NCBI GenBank assembly: GCA_016207665.1
Contig: JACQPG010000040.1
Coordinates: 1-53,606 of the forward strand
Direction of reading: 5' to 3'
DNA from: Elusimicrobiota bacterium
GTDB taxonomy: Bacteria; Elusimicrobiota; Elusimicrobia; UBA1565; UBA9628
DNA length: 53,606 nt
The notes under the pieces are model-generated. The model saw nothing but the letters and a program-made list of their open reading frames with translations, did no database searches and was not told where the DNA came from. The number at the start of each line of letters is the position of its first letter. The stretch's first letter is position 1. Of the stretch, positions 16,555 to 25,039 are shown one piece after another. The translations under genes and the position numbers were made by a program.

Positions 16555-19104
16555 TCAATCCCCGAGCTTGGAGGATCGGGCGAACCGGCCCATGGTCTCG
16601 CTCATGCGCCGTATCACCTCGGTTTCGCCCTTCTCACGATTTATAAGGAAGCGGCGTTGAACCTTGTGCCTCTTCTCGCCGCGGGCGTCGAGGCTGACCG
16701 AGAACTCGGCCCAGATGTCCGCGGGATCGACAAGCTGCACCAGCACCTTCATGATGTACTCATAAGGGAGGCCGCTCGCTCCCCGCCCCGCCAATATCTC
16801 GGAAAGGCGCTCAGCCTGCACGTGGCTGGCCACGGGCTCTCCCTGCGCGTCCACCCGGGTCCTGAGCCTGTGAACGTCCTTGAGAAGCCCCTCCGCGTAG
16901 CTGATCAACTGCCTGATGCGGCCATCGCCTTCTTGGAGATCATCGGAATGATAGAAGCTCTGCCTGAATGACGAGAAGTCATAATAGATACTTCCGCCGC
17001 TGAATTTCCCGTTCTCGATCACCCATTCCATCATCTCACGCTCGCGACGATCGGTCATGGCATGGAGGTAGGCCTTAAGCACCTCGGCGTCGCTGGCCCG
17101 GCCGATATCCGTGATAGCCTTGTCGTTGAGCAAAAGGGTAAAGGCCGATATGCCGCGCCGGTAAGACATCTGCTCGAGCGGCACATTCTTATCCCCCGGA
17201 GGATAGATCATCTCCGGGGGAAGCTGGGCCGTCTCGTTGAACCCCTCTCCGCGCACCCCGATGTAGCGTAGGATGCCATTGGCCCGCCCCACCATGCTTT
17301 CCACGGCCTGGTGCTGGCCGAAGGAGAACCCATGCTGCTCGATATAGACCGCCACGGGCATGTGCTGATGGCCGTTACCTTCACGATGGGCCATCACGCG
17401 GACACGCTGGCTCTCATTCTGCTTGAACACATAGCCGAGAAAGGGCACGTCGAGGAAGCCGGCGTCGCTGTTGCGGCCGATGTTGTAAATCTCGTATTTA
17501 TCGCCCTCGCCGCCGATGACCCTGATCCGATCCTCCCGTCTATCGACAAGAGACCCTTTCCAGCTGAAGAGTATGGGGGCCTTGAACAAGAACGGGAGGC
17601 TGAATTGCTTGTAGTTGTTGATTCCCACGAACGAGGCCTCGGCGCCCAGTCGGCCCGAGAATATCCGGTCCAGCTCGGCCATGCTCTTCTTGGTCGGCTC
17701 CCGGCCCAAGAAAGCCTTGATGGCGTCGACCGTCCTGTTGAAAAGAGTCTTGGCGGCGCCGGCCAATCGCTCGATGAGCGAGGAATCCTGGAGCATGGCG
17801 AGGGACTCGTCGAAACGGCCCTGCAAGAGATTCTCCAGAGCTTGCATATGCTGCTCGTCATTTTGATTGAGATTGAATTCGATGAGGCCGTGGCTGCCGG
17901 TCTGCCACTGCGCGAAGACTCCCAACCTCCAGGTCAACCATTTTTCGAGCACATCGATGACCAGGTCATCCGCAACGCCGAAGCCGTATTTCCCCACAGT
18001 ATTGCCGGTGTTCTCTCCGAGCCAATTCTTCGTGTCCAACCGGTAATCGTCCGTGTCCTTGGCGAAAATCCTGCCAACCACCTGCAATCCAGGGCCATAG
18101 ATCAAGGCCTCGTCTATCCTGAGGCGGACCCTCAGCATGTCGTCGGGCATGCCGCGAAGGGTGACGGTGTTCTCGCCGGCGCGGGAGGCTCCGAAGCTGA
18201 CCCCGGCGGAGAATCCCGGCTGGCCGTTGCTGACGCCGAGGCTGATGCTGCTGGTGAAACGGATCGGCAATTGCCAAACCTCTCCTTCCTTTATGTTCAT
18301 GAGGCGGCTGGCCTTGAAATCAATCGCTGTCTTGTAATTCCAGACCTTCAAAAGATCATCGATAGCCCGGCACTTGAGGCGATCTCCCGTCGGCCGGATC
18401 ACCACGGATTCTCCTGAAAGGCTCATCCCGAAGCCGATCGAGATCGGCAATTTATCATCGAGCGACGGCAAAGACCGGCTATAACCGGTGTTGACGCTCA
18501 AGCCCACCCGATCGACCAGCACGATCTCGTTCTGCGCACGCCTATCCAGTTCCCTTTCGGCGCGAGCCCTGACCCCGAGCACGCTGACCGGGTAAAAGGT
18601 CTTCTTGAGCGGGATACGGAACTCGCCGCAGATCTCCTCGAGCAGGCTGTTAAAGAGGTCGCTTCTGGTGAGATTCTCCTCGAAGTTGCGCTTGTCGGGA
18701 GCCGAAGGGTTCGACTCGTCAAGACCGCCCTTAACGTCGCGCGCCTCGACCCAGCTTCGCCCCGGGATCGGGAAATCCTGGGTGGTGATCTTGGGCGAGA
18801 CGAGCACCGGGGTGGGAGGGGGAGTGGTGATCAACGCCGGGGATGGGACCACGGGCTCTTCCTTCGATCCAGCGCCGGGCGCGGCGGGGGAGAGCTCCTG
18901 GCCGGAGGACCCTTCCGCGGCGCCGGGCTGCGCCAAGACCGGGGAAGCTGCCGAGCCGTCCCGGCTCGCCTGGCCGTCCTTGGCCGAAGCCCGGTCAAAA
19001 CGCTGGTCCTCTCGAGCCTTATCTTGCTCGAGCTGGCCGCCGGCTTGAGCCCAAGAGCCTGTCCCCAAAAACGACAGAATCACCGCGATCCTTAAAATCC
19101 TCAT
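16555..19104 (-). CDS. Large exported protein of unknown function
   Basis: 849 aa. Signal peptide MRILRIAVILSFLGTGSWAQA, then a ~90-residue Pro/Ala/Ser/Glu-rich linker (about 25-125) and a large folded part. Repeated amphipathic strands in the middle (SISLGVSNGQPGFSAGVSFG) suggest a beta-rich domain; the C-terminal ~200 residues are mainly helical. No catalytic motif or lipobox recognised. GGAGGAGAG directly precedes ATG 19104, a strong ribosome site. It is the only gene on its transcript and ends at the bidirectional terminator. Probably periplasmic or outer-membrane associated; function unknown. Confidence 0.85.
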   Translation of the reverse strand: MRILRIAVILSFLGTGSWAQAGGQLEQDKAREDQRFDRASAKDGQASRDGSAASPVLAQPGAAEGSSGQELSPAAPGAGSKEEPVVPSPALITTPPPTPVLVSPKITTQDFPIPGRSWVEARDVKGGLDESNPSAPDKRNFEENLTRSDLFNSLLEEICGEFRIPLKKTFYPVSVLGVRARAERELDRRAQNEIVLVDRVGLSVNTGYSRSLPSLDDKLPISIGFGMSLSGESVVIRPTGDRLKCRAIDDLLKVWNYKTAIDFKASRLMNIKEGEVWQLPIRFTSSISLGVSNGQPGFSAGVSFGASRAGENTVTLRGMPDDMLRVRLRIDEALIYGPGLQVVGRIFAKDTDDYRLDTKNWLGENTGNTVGKYGFGVADDLVIDVLEKWLTWRLGVFAQWQTGSHGLIEFNLNQNDEQHMQALENLLQGRFDESLAMLQDSSLIERLAGAAKTLFNRTVDAIKAFLGREPTKKSMAELDRIFSGRLGAEASFVGINNYKQFSLPFLFKAPILFSWKGSLVDRREDRIRVIGGEGDKYEIYNIGRNSDAGFLDVPFLGYVFKQNESQRVRVMAHREGNGHQHMPVAVYIEQHGFSFGQHQAVESMVGRANGILRYIGVRGEGFNETAQLPPEMIYPPGDKNVPLEQMSYRRGISAFTLLLNDKAITDIGRASDAEVLKAYLHAMTDRREREMMEWVIENGKFSGGSIYYDFSSFRQSFYHSDDLQEGDGRIRQLISYAEGLLKDVHRLRTRVDAQGEPVASHVQAERLSEILAGRGASGLPYEYIMKVLVQLVDPADIWAEFSVSLDARGEKRHKVQRRFLINREKGETEVIRRMSETMGRFARSSKLGD

Positions 19105-19312
19105 CTCTCCTCCGAAAGAAGGTATCTGCCTGAGATTCTAGGAATCCTGCAGGGATGGCTCCTTGGGCCAAAAAGGCACTTTCTCCGTCGGAAAAGGGCC
19201 CCCAACAGGAGGGACAAAGGATCGGCGCGACGGGACCAAAGGGCCCAGGCAGGTGCGGAGGGTATGGGACACCCTACGAACCCTCCTGCACTTTTTGCGA
19301 CAGCAAAAAGTG
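19105..19312. other. Intergenic region upstream of the 849-aa gene
   Basis: About 208 bp between the 849-aa gene and tRNA-Ser. It carries a hairpin at 19254-19290 and most of the one at 19288-19313. Short plus-strand open frames run across it and the tRNA but are not credible genes. Confidence 0.6.
19254..19290. repeat. Imperfect inverted repeat downstream of tRNA-Ser
   Basis: GGAGGGT (19257-19263) pairs with ACCCTCC (19280-19286); flanking TGC and GCA extend the stem across a one-base bulge. It abuts the next hairpin at 19288. Confidence 0.55.
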
Positions 19313-19313
19313 C
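19288..19313. repeat. Perfect 11-bp inverted repeat at the tRNA-Ser 3' end
   Basis: GCACTTTTTGC (19288-19298), loop GACA, GCAAAAAGTGC (19303-19313). On the tRNA strand the stem begins at the discriminator base. It lacks a trailing U-run, so it may be a processing or weak termination signal. Confidence 0.7.
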
Positions 19314-19399
19314 GGAGAGGGTGGGATTCGAACCCACGAGGGGGGTTAGCCCCTGCCAGTTTTCAAGACTGGTGCCTTAAACCGCTCGGCCACCTCTCC
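19313..19399 (-). tRNA. tRNA-Ser (anticodon UGA)
   Basis: 87 nt. The 7-bp acceptor stem GGAGAGG/CCTCTCC, the D-arm GCCGAGCGGTTTAAGGC, the anticodon loop CTTGAAA (anticodon TGA, reads UCA), the long class II variable arm typical of Ser, and GGTTCGAATCC for the T-loop are all present. CCA is not encoded at the 3' end; the genome continues GCAC. Minus strand, followed by a hairpin. Confidence 0.95.
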
Positions 19400-19420
19400 T
19401 AAAACGCGGAGCGTTTTAGG
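19398..19420. repeat. Perfect 10-bp inverted repeat at the tRNA-Ser 5' end
   Basis: CCTAAAACGC (19398-19407), loop GGA, GCGTTTTAGG (19411-19420). It overlaps the first two bases of the tRNA gene. Confidence 0.7.
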
Positions 19421-19457
19421 CACTAACGCCATCAGGAGATGTTTTGGCGTTATGTGC
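19419..19457. repeat. Imperfect 12-bp inverted repeat upstream of tRNA-Ser
   Basis: GGCACTAACGCC (19419-19430) pairs with GGCGTTATGTGCC (19446-19458) with one bulge; the loop is 15 nt. It directly follows the previous hairpin. Confidence 0.5.
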
Positions 19458-19580
19458 CCTGGAAGATGCTCCAAGCTTCAAAATACCACGGACACGGAAT
19501 CTTTGCAAGCATTTTGCTTTAACGACTGGCGGCTCCTTTGCGTTGTCTCTCCACCCTAAAAATGTTAGAAATTCCGCCTC

Positions 19581-20357
19581 ATGCCTTCTGGGGCATCGCC
19601 ATTTTTCGGTGATCTCGAAAATCGATCCCTGCCGGTCACGGGCGGCGCCGGCTTTATCGGCAAAGCGCCCCTGGGCTCCATCGATCGATGCGTTCGAGCG
19701 GCGTTCAAGGCGGCCCAAAAAGTCGCCTATCGCTGGTATTTCGACACGAAGATAGAAGGGGTCGGGCACATCCCGCTCAAATCCGGCTTTCTCGTAGCCG
19801 CCAATCATGCCAGCCATTTGGACATGGGCTTGATCAAGCAGGCGCTCGGAAGCGCCGGCGAGGAGCTGATGTCCCTTGCGGCCAAGGATTACTTTTTCAG
19901 CTCCAGTCTCGGCCGCTTTTTCTTCGGTCGCTTCACAAATCTGGTGCCCCTCGACCGCTGCGAGCCCAAGGAGTCCTTGCGATACGCTTCAAGCCTTCTT
20001 GGCCAAGGGCGCAATCTCCTGATCTTTCCCGAAGGCACGCGCTCGCTCGACGGGCGCATCAACCCCTTCAAGCCATCGATCGGCTATCTGGCGCTCAAAA
20101 ACCAGGTCGACGTGCTGCCCATATACCTCGAAGGAACCTACGAGGCGCTTCCCAAGGGATGGCTATGGCCCCGGGCCCGCCGCCTGCGGGCCCGCATTGG
20201 ACCCGCGATCTCCTTTCAAGAGCTCTCGGAGCTGGCCCAAAATCGGCCCAATAATGAGGCCTATCGCCTGGTCACCGCGCGCGTCGAGCAAGCGGTGCGT
20301 GCCCTCGAGAGCGCGAAGCTGCCGCAGACCATCCCGGATCTGGCGGAGTTCGCCTAG
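19581..20357 (+). CDS. 1-acyl-sn-glycerol-3-phosphate acyltransferase-like protein (PlsC family)
   Basis: 258 aa. Transfers acyl groups in phospholipid synthesis. Catalytic NHASHLD (His76, Asp81) and the acceptor motif FPEGTR (149-154) are in the right order; AAKDYFF and VPLDRCE resemble the acyltransferase domains found in long-chain fatty acid/SDR fusion proteins. Residues 17-27 read LPVTGGAGFIG, the start of an NAD-dependent epimerase, yet no Rossmann domain follows, so this may be a chance match or deletion scar. ATG 19581 is the first ATG after a stop; the true start could be further downstream. The SDR gene starts 3 nt after its stop. Confidence 0.85.
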   Translation: MPSGASPFFGDLENRSLPVTGGAGFIGKAPLGSIDRCVRAAFKAAQKVAYRWYFDTKIEGVGHIPLKSGFLVAANHASHLDMGLIKQALGSAGEELMSLAAKDYFFSSSLGRFFFGRFTNLVPLDRCEPKESLRYASSLLGQGRNLLIFPEGTRSLDGRINPFKPSIGYLALKNQVDVLPIYLEGTYEALPKGWLWPRARRLRARIGPAISFQELSELAQNRPNNEAYRLVTARVEQAVRALESAKLPQTIPDLAEFA

Positions 20358-20360
20358 ATC

Positions 20361-21131
20361 ATGGCCGGCTTGGCGCTGGTGACCGGCGCCTCAAGCGGGA
20401 TAGGTCGAGCCATTTCCAGACGCCTGGCCATAGCCGGATGGGATCTGGCGCTCAACGGCCGAGACCAAGCGCGATTGGAGGAGACGGCCCGGCTCTGCGA
20501 GCCTTTCGCGATCAAGACACGGGTTATCGCTCAAGATCTCTGCCGTCCCGAGGGAGCGCGGGAGCTTTGGCGCCGGCTCGAGGGAGCGCCCGTGGCAGCC
20601 CTGGTCAATAACGCCGGCTTTACTCTATGCGGGCCTTTCGCGAAGACGGATGGAAGGCGGGAGGAAGAGATGGTACGCCTGCATATCTGCTCCATGCTCG
20701 AGCTGACCAAGCTGGCCCTGGAGGGAATGTTGGCCCGAGGGAAGGGGCACATCGTCATTATTGGTTCGGTATACAGCTTCGCCGCGGCGCCAGGGCAAGC
20801 GGTTTACGGGGCTACCAAGGCCTTTCTGCTCAATTTCACCCAATCCCTGGCGCAAGAGCTGTCAGGCACGGGAGTGAAGGTCACCGCGGTCTGCCCGGGA
20901 AGCACCGAAACGGAGCTGCGCTCGCGGGCTGGTGTGGCGGCCCGCGGTCCCAGGGGCATGAGCCCGGAAGCGGTGGCTGAAGCCGCCTTTCGCGGGATGA
21001 CGGCGGGTCAAAGGCTGATCGTCCCTGGAGCGCTTAACCGGGTTCTCGTGGCGTTCGCCCGCCACCTGCCGAGGACCTGGGTGCCCTTTTTGGTCCAGAG
21101 GATCAACCGGGCCCGCGGCCTGGGCGCCTGA
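20361..21131 (+). CDS. Short-chain dehydrogenase/reductase (SDR)
   Basis: 256 aa, classical SDR length. Cofactor motif TGASSGIG (8-15), NNAG, a Ser in IIGSVYS and the catalytic YGATK (Tyr149, Lys153) are intact. CPGSTETEL follows. Relatives of the DltE/YqjQ group; substrate unknown. The adjacent acyltransferase gene (3-nt gap) suggests a role in lipid metabolism. No signal peptide. Confidence 0.9.
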   Translation: MAGLALVTGASSGIGRAISRRLAIAGWDLALNGRDQARLEETARLCEPFAIKTRVIAQDLCRPEGARELWRRLEGAPVAALVNNAGFTLCGPFAKTDGRREEEMVRLHICSMLELTKLALEGMLARGKGHIVIIGSVYSFAAAPGQAVYGATKAFLLNFTQSLAQELSGTGVKVTAVCPGSTETELRSRAGVAARGPRGMSPEAVAEAAFRGMTAGQRLIVPGALNRVLVAFARHLPRTWVPFLVQRINRARGLGA

Positions 21132-21141
21132 GTTTGCGGGC

Positions 21142-22041
21142 GTGGAAAACCTCACCCACACCCTTTCAGGCTTGGTCGTGGCCAACGCCTTTTTCCGCCG
21201 CCGCCTAGGCCCGGAAGCGGCGCCGATATTGGCGGTCGCCTCCAACCTGCCCGACATCGACGTGCTGGTGCATCTGACCGCCGACCCTCTTGCCATCGCC
21301 TCGCGCAGGACCTTCGGCCATTCCCTGATCCTGCTGCCCGTATGGACCTTGATATTGGCGTGGCTCTTCAAAAGGCGCTACCCCCAGCATAGCCTGCCGC
21401 GGCTCTTCGGGCTCTGCGCCGTGGGAGGCGCGCTGCATCTTCTCTTCGACCTCATCAACTCCTTCGGGGTAGTGCTCCTATGGCCTCTCTCGCTCTGGAG
21501 GCCGGAGCTCGCCATCGTGTTCATCATAGACCTCATTTTGACCGGGCTGCTTCTCATGCCCTGGGCGCTGGCACGCTTCCTCGAGCGCAGGCAAAGGGCC
21601 TTCCAGCTCTCGGCGGTCCTGGCCGCAAGCTATCTTCTCTTTTGCTTCGCCAATCGGGCCCTCGCCCAGCGCCTGCTCGCGCGGCAATCGCGATCCCCGG
21701 ATTTCTCCTATGTCTTTCCGGAGCCGCTGGGCCCCCACCGCTGGAGGGGCGTGCTGCGCCATGGGGAGCGCTACAGCCTTTTCCTGATTCGGACCTTGAG
21801 CGGCGAGATCGAGCCCCGCGGGGAATTGATCACCCATCTCTCCGACGCGGGGGTCAAGCGAGCGCGGGATAGCGAGCGCGGACGCCGGCTCGAGGCCTTC
21901 TTCAAGGCGCCGGTCTGGCAGGCGGGACTGCGGCCGGAGGTCTCAGTGTATGATCTGAGATTCCGCTCGCTGTTGATCCGGCGCGCGTCCTTCGAGTTCT
22001 TCTTTCCGCCGCAGGCCTCCGCTGGCTCCGTGCCGCCCTAG
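21142..22041 (+). CDS. YdjM/DUF457-family membrane-bound hydrolase-like protein
   Basis: 299 aa from GTG 21142. The N-terminus MENLTHTLSGLVVANAF, NLPDIDVLV, RRTFGHSLI and LHLLFDLINSFG supply the Asp/His residues of the membrane metal-dependent hydrolase family (LexA-binding YdjM group). Four to five membrane helices lie in residues 30-190; a soluble C-terminal domain of ~110 residues follows. Substrate unknown. Ten nt after the SDR stop, probably one transcript. Confidence 0.85.
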   Translation: MENLTHTLSGLVVANAFFRRRLGPEAAPILAVASNLPDIDVLVHLTADPLAIASRRTFGHSLILLPVWTLILAWLFKRRYPQHSLPRLFGLCAVGGALHLLFDLINSFGVVLLWPLSLWRPELAIVFIIDLILTGLLLMPWALARFLERRQRAFQLSAVLAASYLLFCFANRALAQRLLARQSRSPDFSYVFPEPLGPHRWRGVLRHGERYSLFLIRTLSGEIEPRGELITHLSDAGVKRARDSERGRRLEAFFKAPVWQAGLRPEVSVYDLRFRSLLIRRASFEFFFPPQASAGSVPP

Positions 22042-22054
22042 GGCCCAATTTGGT

Positions 22055-22064
22055 ACTTTAAAGT
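22055..22064. promoter_or_regulatory. Palindrome ACTTTAAAGT before the histidine kinase gene
   Basis: A perfect 10-bp palindrome 3 nt from the ATG at 22068, in the only AT-rich patch of the region. TACTTT (22054-22059) could be the -10 of a leaderless transcript; the symmetry could also be an operator. Confidence 0.3.
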
Positions 22065-22067
22065 AAC

Positions 22068-23654
22068 ATGGTTATTTCTTCCCAAGCTGAGGCGCTGGCC
22101 CTTCTCATCGAATCGGGCCGCCTGCTGTCGACTAAACTGGATCTCGGCGAGCTGCTCAGAAGCGTCCTGGATCTGGCCGCCAAAGTGGTCAAGGCCGAGA
22201 CGGCATCGCTTCTCTTGCTTGATGAGAGCACGGGGGAGCTGTATTTCCACGTAGCCCTGGGTCTTGGAGGAGCGGCCACGCATCTTCGGCTCAAACCCGG
22301 GGAAGGCATAGCCGGCTCGGTCGCCCAGACGCTTCAACCGCTGCTCATCAACGACGCGCGCGCCGACCGGCGTTGGTCACCCTCGGTCGACGCGCAATCG
22401 GGGTTCGAGACCAAATCCATCCTGGCCGTGCCCATGACCATCAAGGGCCGGCTCGTCGGCGTCTTGGAGGCCCTCAACAAGAAGGACGGCTCCTTTTCGC
22501 AAGAGGATCTCAAGGTGCTCGACGCCTTCGCCTCTCAAGCCAGCGTCGCCATCGAGAACGCCAAGCTTTTCACCTCGCTAAAGGAGGAGAAATCCAAACT
22601 CGAGACCTTGGTCGGGGAAATGACCGACGGCGCGATATTGGCCGATTCAGAAGGCCGCATAGTCTTGGTCAATGAGGCGGCCAAGCGTTTCGTCGGACCA
22701 TCGCCGAAAAACCTGTTCAAGTGCTTCCAGGACATGAGGCTCTACCCGTCCTGGGAGGAAATCTGGAAATCTCCGGTGATCGATTTCATGGCCAAGCGAG
22801 AGGAACCCAAGACTCTCGTGCTCGGCGGGACCGTGCGCCGCCTGGGCGGTTTGAGCCAGAAATTGACCCAGGCTCCGGGCTGGGCTGAAACGGGGTGGCT
22901 GTGCGTGTTTCGCGACGTGACGGAGCAATGGCATCGCGAGCTGCTCAAGCGCAATTTTCTTTCTTTGATATCCCACAAGCTCAAGACGCCCTTGGCCTCC
23001 GTGACTGGGTTTTCCGAAGTGATACTCCAGGAGCTCGAGGCCGCGCCTTCGACCGCGGCCGCCCTCTCGGCAGGGAAGACCATACTCACCCAAGGGCGAA
23101 AACTCTCGAGCTTGGTCGATAAATTGCTGCGCTATATCACGCTCGAAAGCCCGGACCACTCCACCGAGCGCAAACCCGTGGCTCTCGACGAGATCGTGAA
23201 AGAAGGCATCGACCAGCTCAAGGAATGGATCGCCGAGCAGAACGCCGAGGTCCATTATCATGGGCGCGCGGACATCATCGTGATGGGCGACAGGGATCAG
23301 CTCCGAGACGTGATCAAGAACCTGGTGGAGAACGGGATCAAGTTCAATTCCAATACCGGCAAGAAGGTCGTGACCGTGGGAGCCGAGACCTCGGGTTCCC
23401 AGGCCCTGATCACGGTCCATGACACGGGCAAGGGCATCCCTCCCGAGGACCAGGACAAGGTATTCGCCCGTTTCCATCAGGTGGAGACATTCTTCACCGG
23501 CCAGGTGGATGGATGGGGTCTGGGGCTTCCCTTCTCCAAGAAGGTGATCGAAAGCCATGGCGGGCGCATCAATCTCGTCTCGCGCATGGGCCAGGGAACC
23601 ACGGTCTGGTTCTCTCTGCCCTGCGAAGGCGCGGATAAGGAGAAGAAGCCGTGA
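22068..23654 (+). CDS. Soluble GAF-PAS sensor histidine kinase
   Basis: 528 aa with no membrane segment or signal peptide. GAF domain ~15-170, PAS-like domain ~185-290, HisKA with LISHKLKTPLASV (His303), HATPase with NLVENGIKF (N box), DTGKGIPPEDQDKVFARF (G1/F) and GWGLGLPFSKK (G2). Complete kinase. No response regulator is adjacent; the lone receivers at 5067 and 33992 are possible partners (inference only). Its stop overlaps the tldD GTG start (GTGA), so a cytosolic sensor is translationally coupled to a peptidase operon, which is unusual. Confidence 0.92.
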   Translation: MVISSQAEALALLIESGRLLSTKLDLGELLRSVLDLAAKVVKAETASLLLLDESTGELYFHVALGLGGAATHLRLKPGEGIAGSVAQTLQPLLINDARADRRWSPSVDAQSGFETKSILAVPMTIKGRLVGVLEALNKKDGSFSQEDLKVLDAFASQASVAIENAKLFTSLKEEKSKLETLVGEMTDGAILADSEGRIVLVNEAAKRFVGPSPKNLFKCFQDMRLYPSWEEIWKSPVIDFMAKREEPKTLVLGGTVRRLGGLSQKLTQAPGWAETGWLCVFRDVTEQWHRELLKRNFLSLISHKLKTPLASVTGFSEVILQELEAAPSTAAALSAGKTILTQGRKLSSLVDKLLRYITLESPDHSTERKPVALDEIVKEGIDQLKEWIAEQNAEVHYHGRADIIVMGDRDQLRDVIKNLVENGIKFNSNTGKKVVTVGAETSGSQALITVHDTGKGIPPEDQDKVFARFHQVETFFTGQVDGWGLGLPFSKKVIESHGGRINLVSRMGQGTTVWFSLPCEGADKEKKP

Positions 23655-25039
23655 GCGCATTGGCCGATGCCGGCGTTCGCGGACTGTCTCCCATCTTGTC
23701 CGGAGCCGACTATGGAGAGATCTACCTGGAGGCCTCCATCGGAACATCGATACGGCTCGAGGATTCCAAGATCGAGGATATAGCCACGGGCTCGGAGCAG
23801 GGGATGGGCCTGCGCTACCTGCGACGCCGCGGCCGGGCCATAGAGACGCTCCAAGGCAGCTCCCAGGCCTTGGGCGCCGTCGCCGCGGCGGATTTGCGCC
23901 GGGGCCTTTTGGGCTCCAAGGAGCCTTCCGGGGGCGTGGCGCCGCAGCCGCTCTCGCTCTATCGCCATCCCGCGCGTCTTGACCCGGCCCAGGTCCCCTT
24001 GGAGCGCAAGGTGGCCTTGCTCAAGACCATCGATCGCGCATTGCGCCAGGAGTTCGAGCATATACGCCAGGTGACTCTCAGCTACGCCGAGCGCCGAAGG
24101 GATATCGAGATCCTCAATAACGAGGGCATGCACAGGCGGGAAGAAAGGATCGCCCTCGTGTTCTCCGTCAGCGTGGTGGCGGAGAAGGACGGCGTCCTGC
24201 AGACCGGCCATGAGGTAATCGGGGCCATCAAGGGCTACGAGCTCTTGTCCGACCAGGACCCTTTCTCGGCCGCTCGCCTCGCCGCTCGCCGAGCGCTGAG
24301 GAAACTCGAGGCCCCGAAGGCGCAGGCGGGCGAGATGCCAGTGGTGATCTCGAGCGCCGCGGGAGGCACTTTCATTCACGAGGCGATCGGGCATTCCTTG
24401 GAGGTCGATCACGTCCAAGAGGGATCCTCGCCGGCCTATTCTGGCCGGCTGGGACAGACCGTGGCGCCCGAGAACATCACGGTCATCGATGATCCCACGC
24501 TCCCCTCCTATCGGGGCAGCTTCAAATTCGACGATGAGGGCGTCGAGGCGGCGCCGACGGCCGTGGTCAAAAACGGGGTGCTCGTGGATTACCTTTACGA
24601 CCGCGTCACCTCCATGCGCGAGGGCCGGCGCTCCAACGGCCATGGCCGCCGCGAGTCCTTCCATTGCCGGCCGATCCCCCGGATGTCCAATCTCTACATA
24701 GCTCCGGGTCAGGATGATCCGGAGGACATATTGCGGAATCTCAAGTCCGGCTTGCTGGTCACTCGCATGGGTGGCGGGCAGGTCAATACGGCTACCGGAG
24801 AGTTCGTCTTTGAGGTGGACGAGGGCTATTGGGTTGAGGACGGCACCGTAAGACATATGGTACGGGACGCAAATCTTTTGGGCGTGGGGCCGGAGATACT
24901 GAGATCCATAGACCGGGTGGGATGGGATATCGGCTGGGGCATCGGCACGTGCGGAAAGGACGGGCAGGGGGTGCCGGTCAGCGACGGGCAGCCCACGATC
25001 AGGATCCCTCGCATACTCATAGGCGGCCGGCATGCCTAG
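23651..25039 (+). CDS. tldD: Metalloprotease TldD
   Basis: 462 aa from GTG 23651 (4-nt overlap with the kinase). Zinc motif HEAIGHSLE (His243, His248) and the C-terminal block GTCGKDGQGVPVSDGQPTIRI are canonical for TldD. In E. coli TldD works as a heterodimer with TldE/PmbA to process microcin B17 and degrade unfolded peptides; no tldE is adjacent here, so the partner must lie elsewhere or TldD acts alone. Followed by a gene for an exported PrcB-domain protein with an 8-nt overlap. Confidence 0.93.
   Translation: MSALADAGVRGLSPILSGADYGEIYLEASIGTSIRLEDSKIEDIATGSEQGMGLRYLRRRGRAIETLQGSSQALGAVAAADLRRGLLGSKEPSGGVAPQPLSLYRHPARLDPAQVPLERKVALLKTIDRALRQEFEHIRQVTLSYAERRRDIEILNNEGMHRREERIALVFSVSVVAEKDGVLQTGHEVIGAIKGYELLSDQDPFSAARLAARRALRKLEAPKAQAGEMPVVISSAAGGTFIHEAIGHSLEVDHVQEGSSPAYSGRLGQTVAPENITVIDDPTLPSYRGSFKFDDEGVEAAPTAVVKNGVLVDYLYDRVTSMREGRRSNGHGRRESFHCRPIPRMSNLYIAPGQDDPEDILRNLKSGLLVTRMGGGQVNTATGEFVFEVDEGYWVEDGTVRHMVRDANLLGVGPEILRSIDRVGWDIGWGIGTCGKDGQGVPVSDGQPTIRIPRILIGGRHA

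Noticed and set aside
17311-18417. 368-codon open frame antisense to the 849-aa exported protein gene
   Set aside because: The minus-strand gene has a signal peptide and a strong ribosome site; the antisense frame lacks both.
19155-19402. Short plus-strand open frames across tRNA-Ser
   Set aside because: They run through the tRNA gene and hairpins; no protein-like composition.
19581-19680. Reading the VTGGAGFIG motif as a separate epimerase gene
   Set aside because: No Rossmann fold follows in any frame; the frame continues as a complete acyltransferase.
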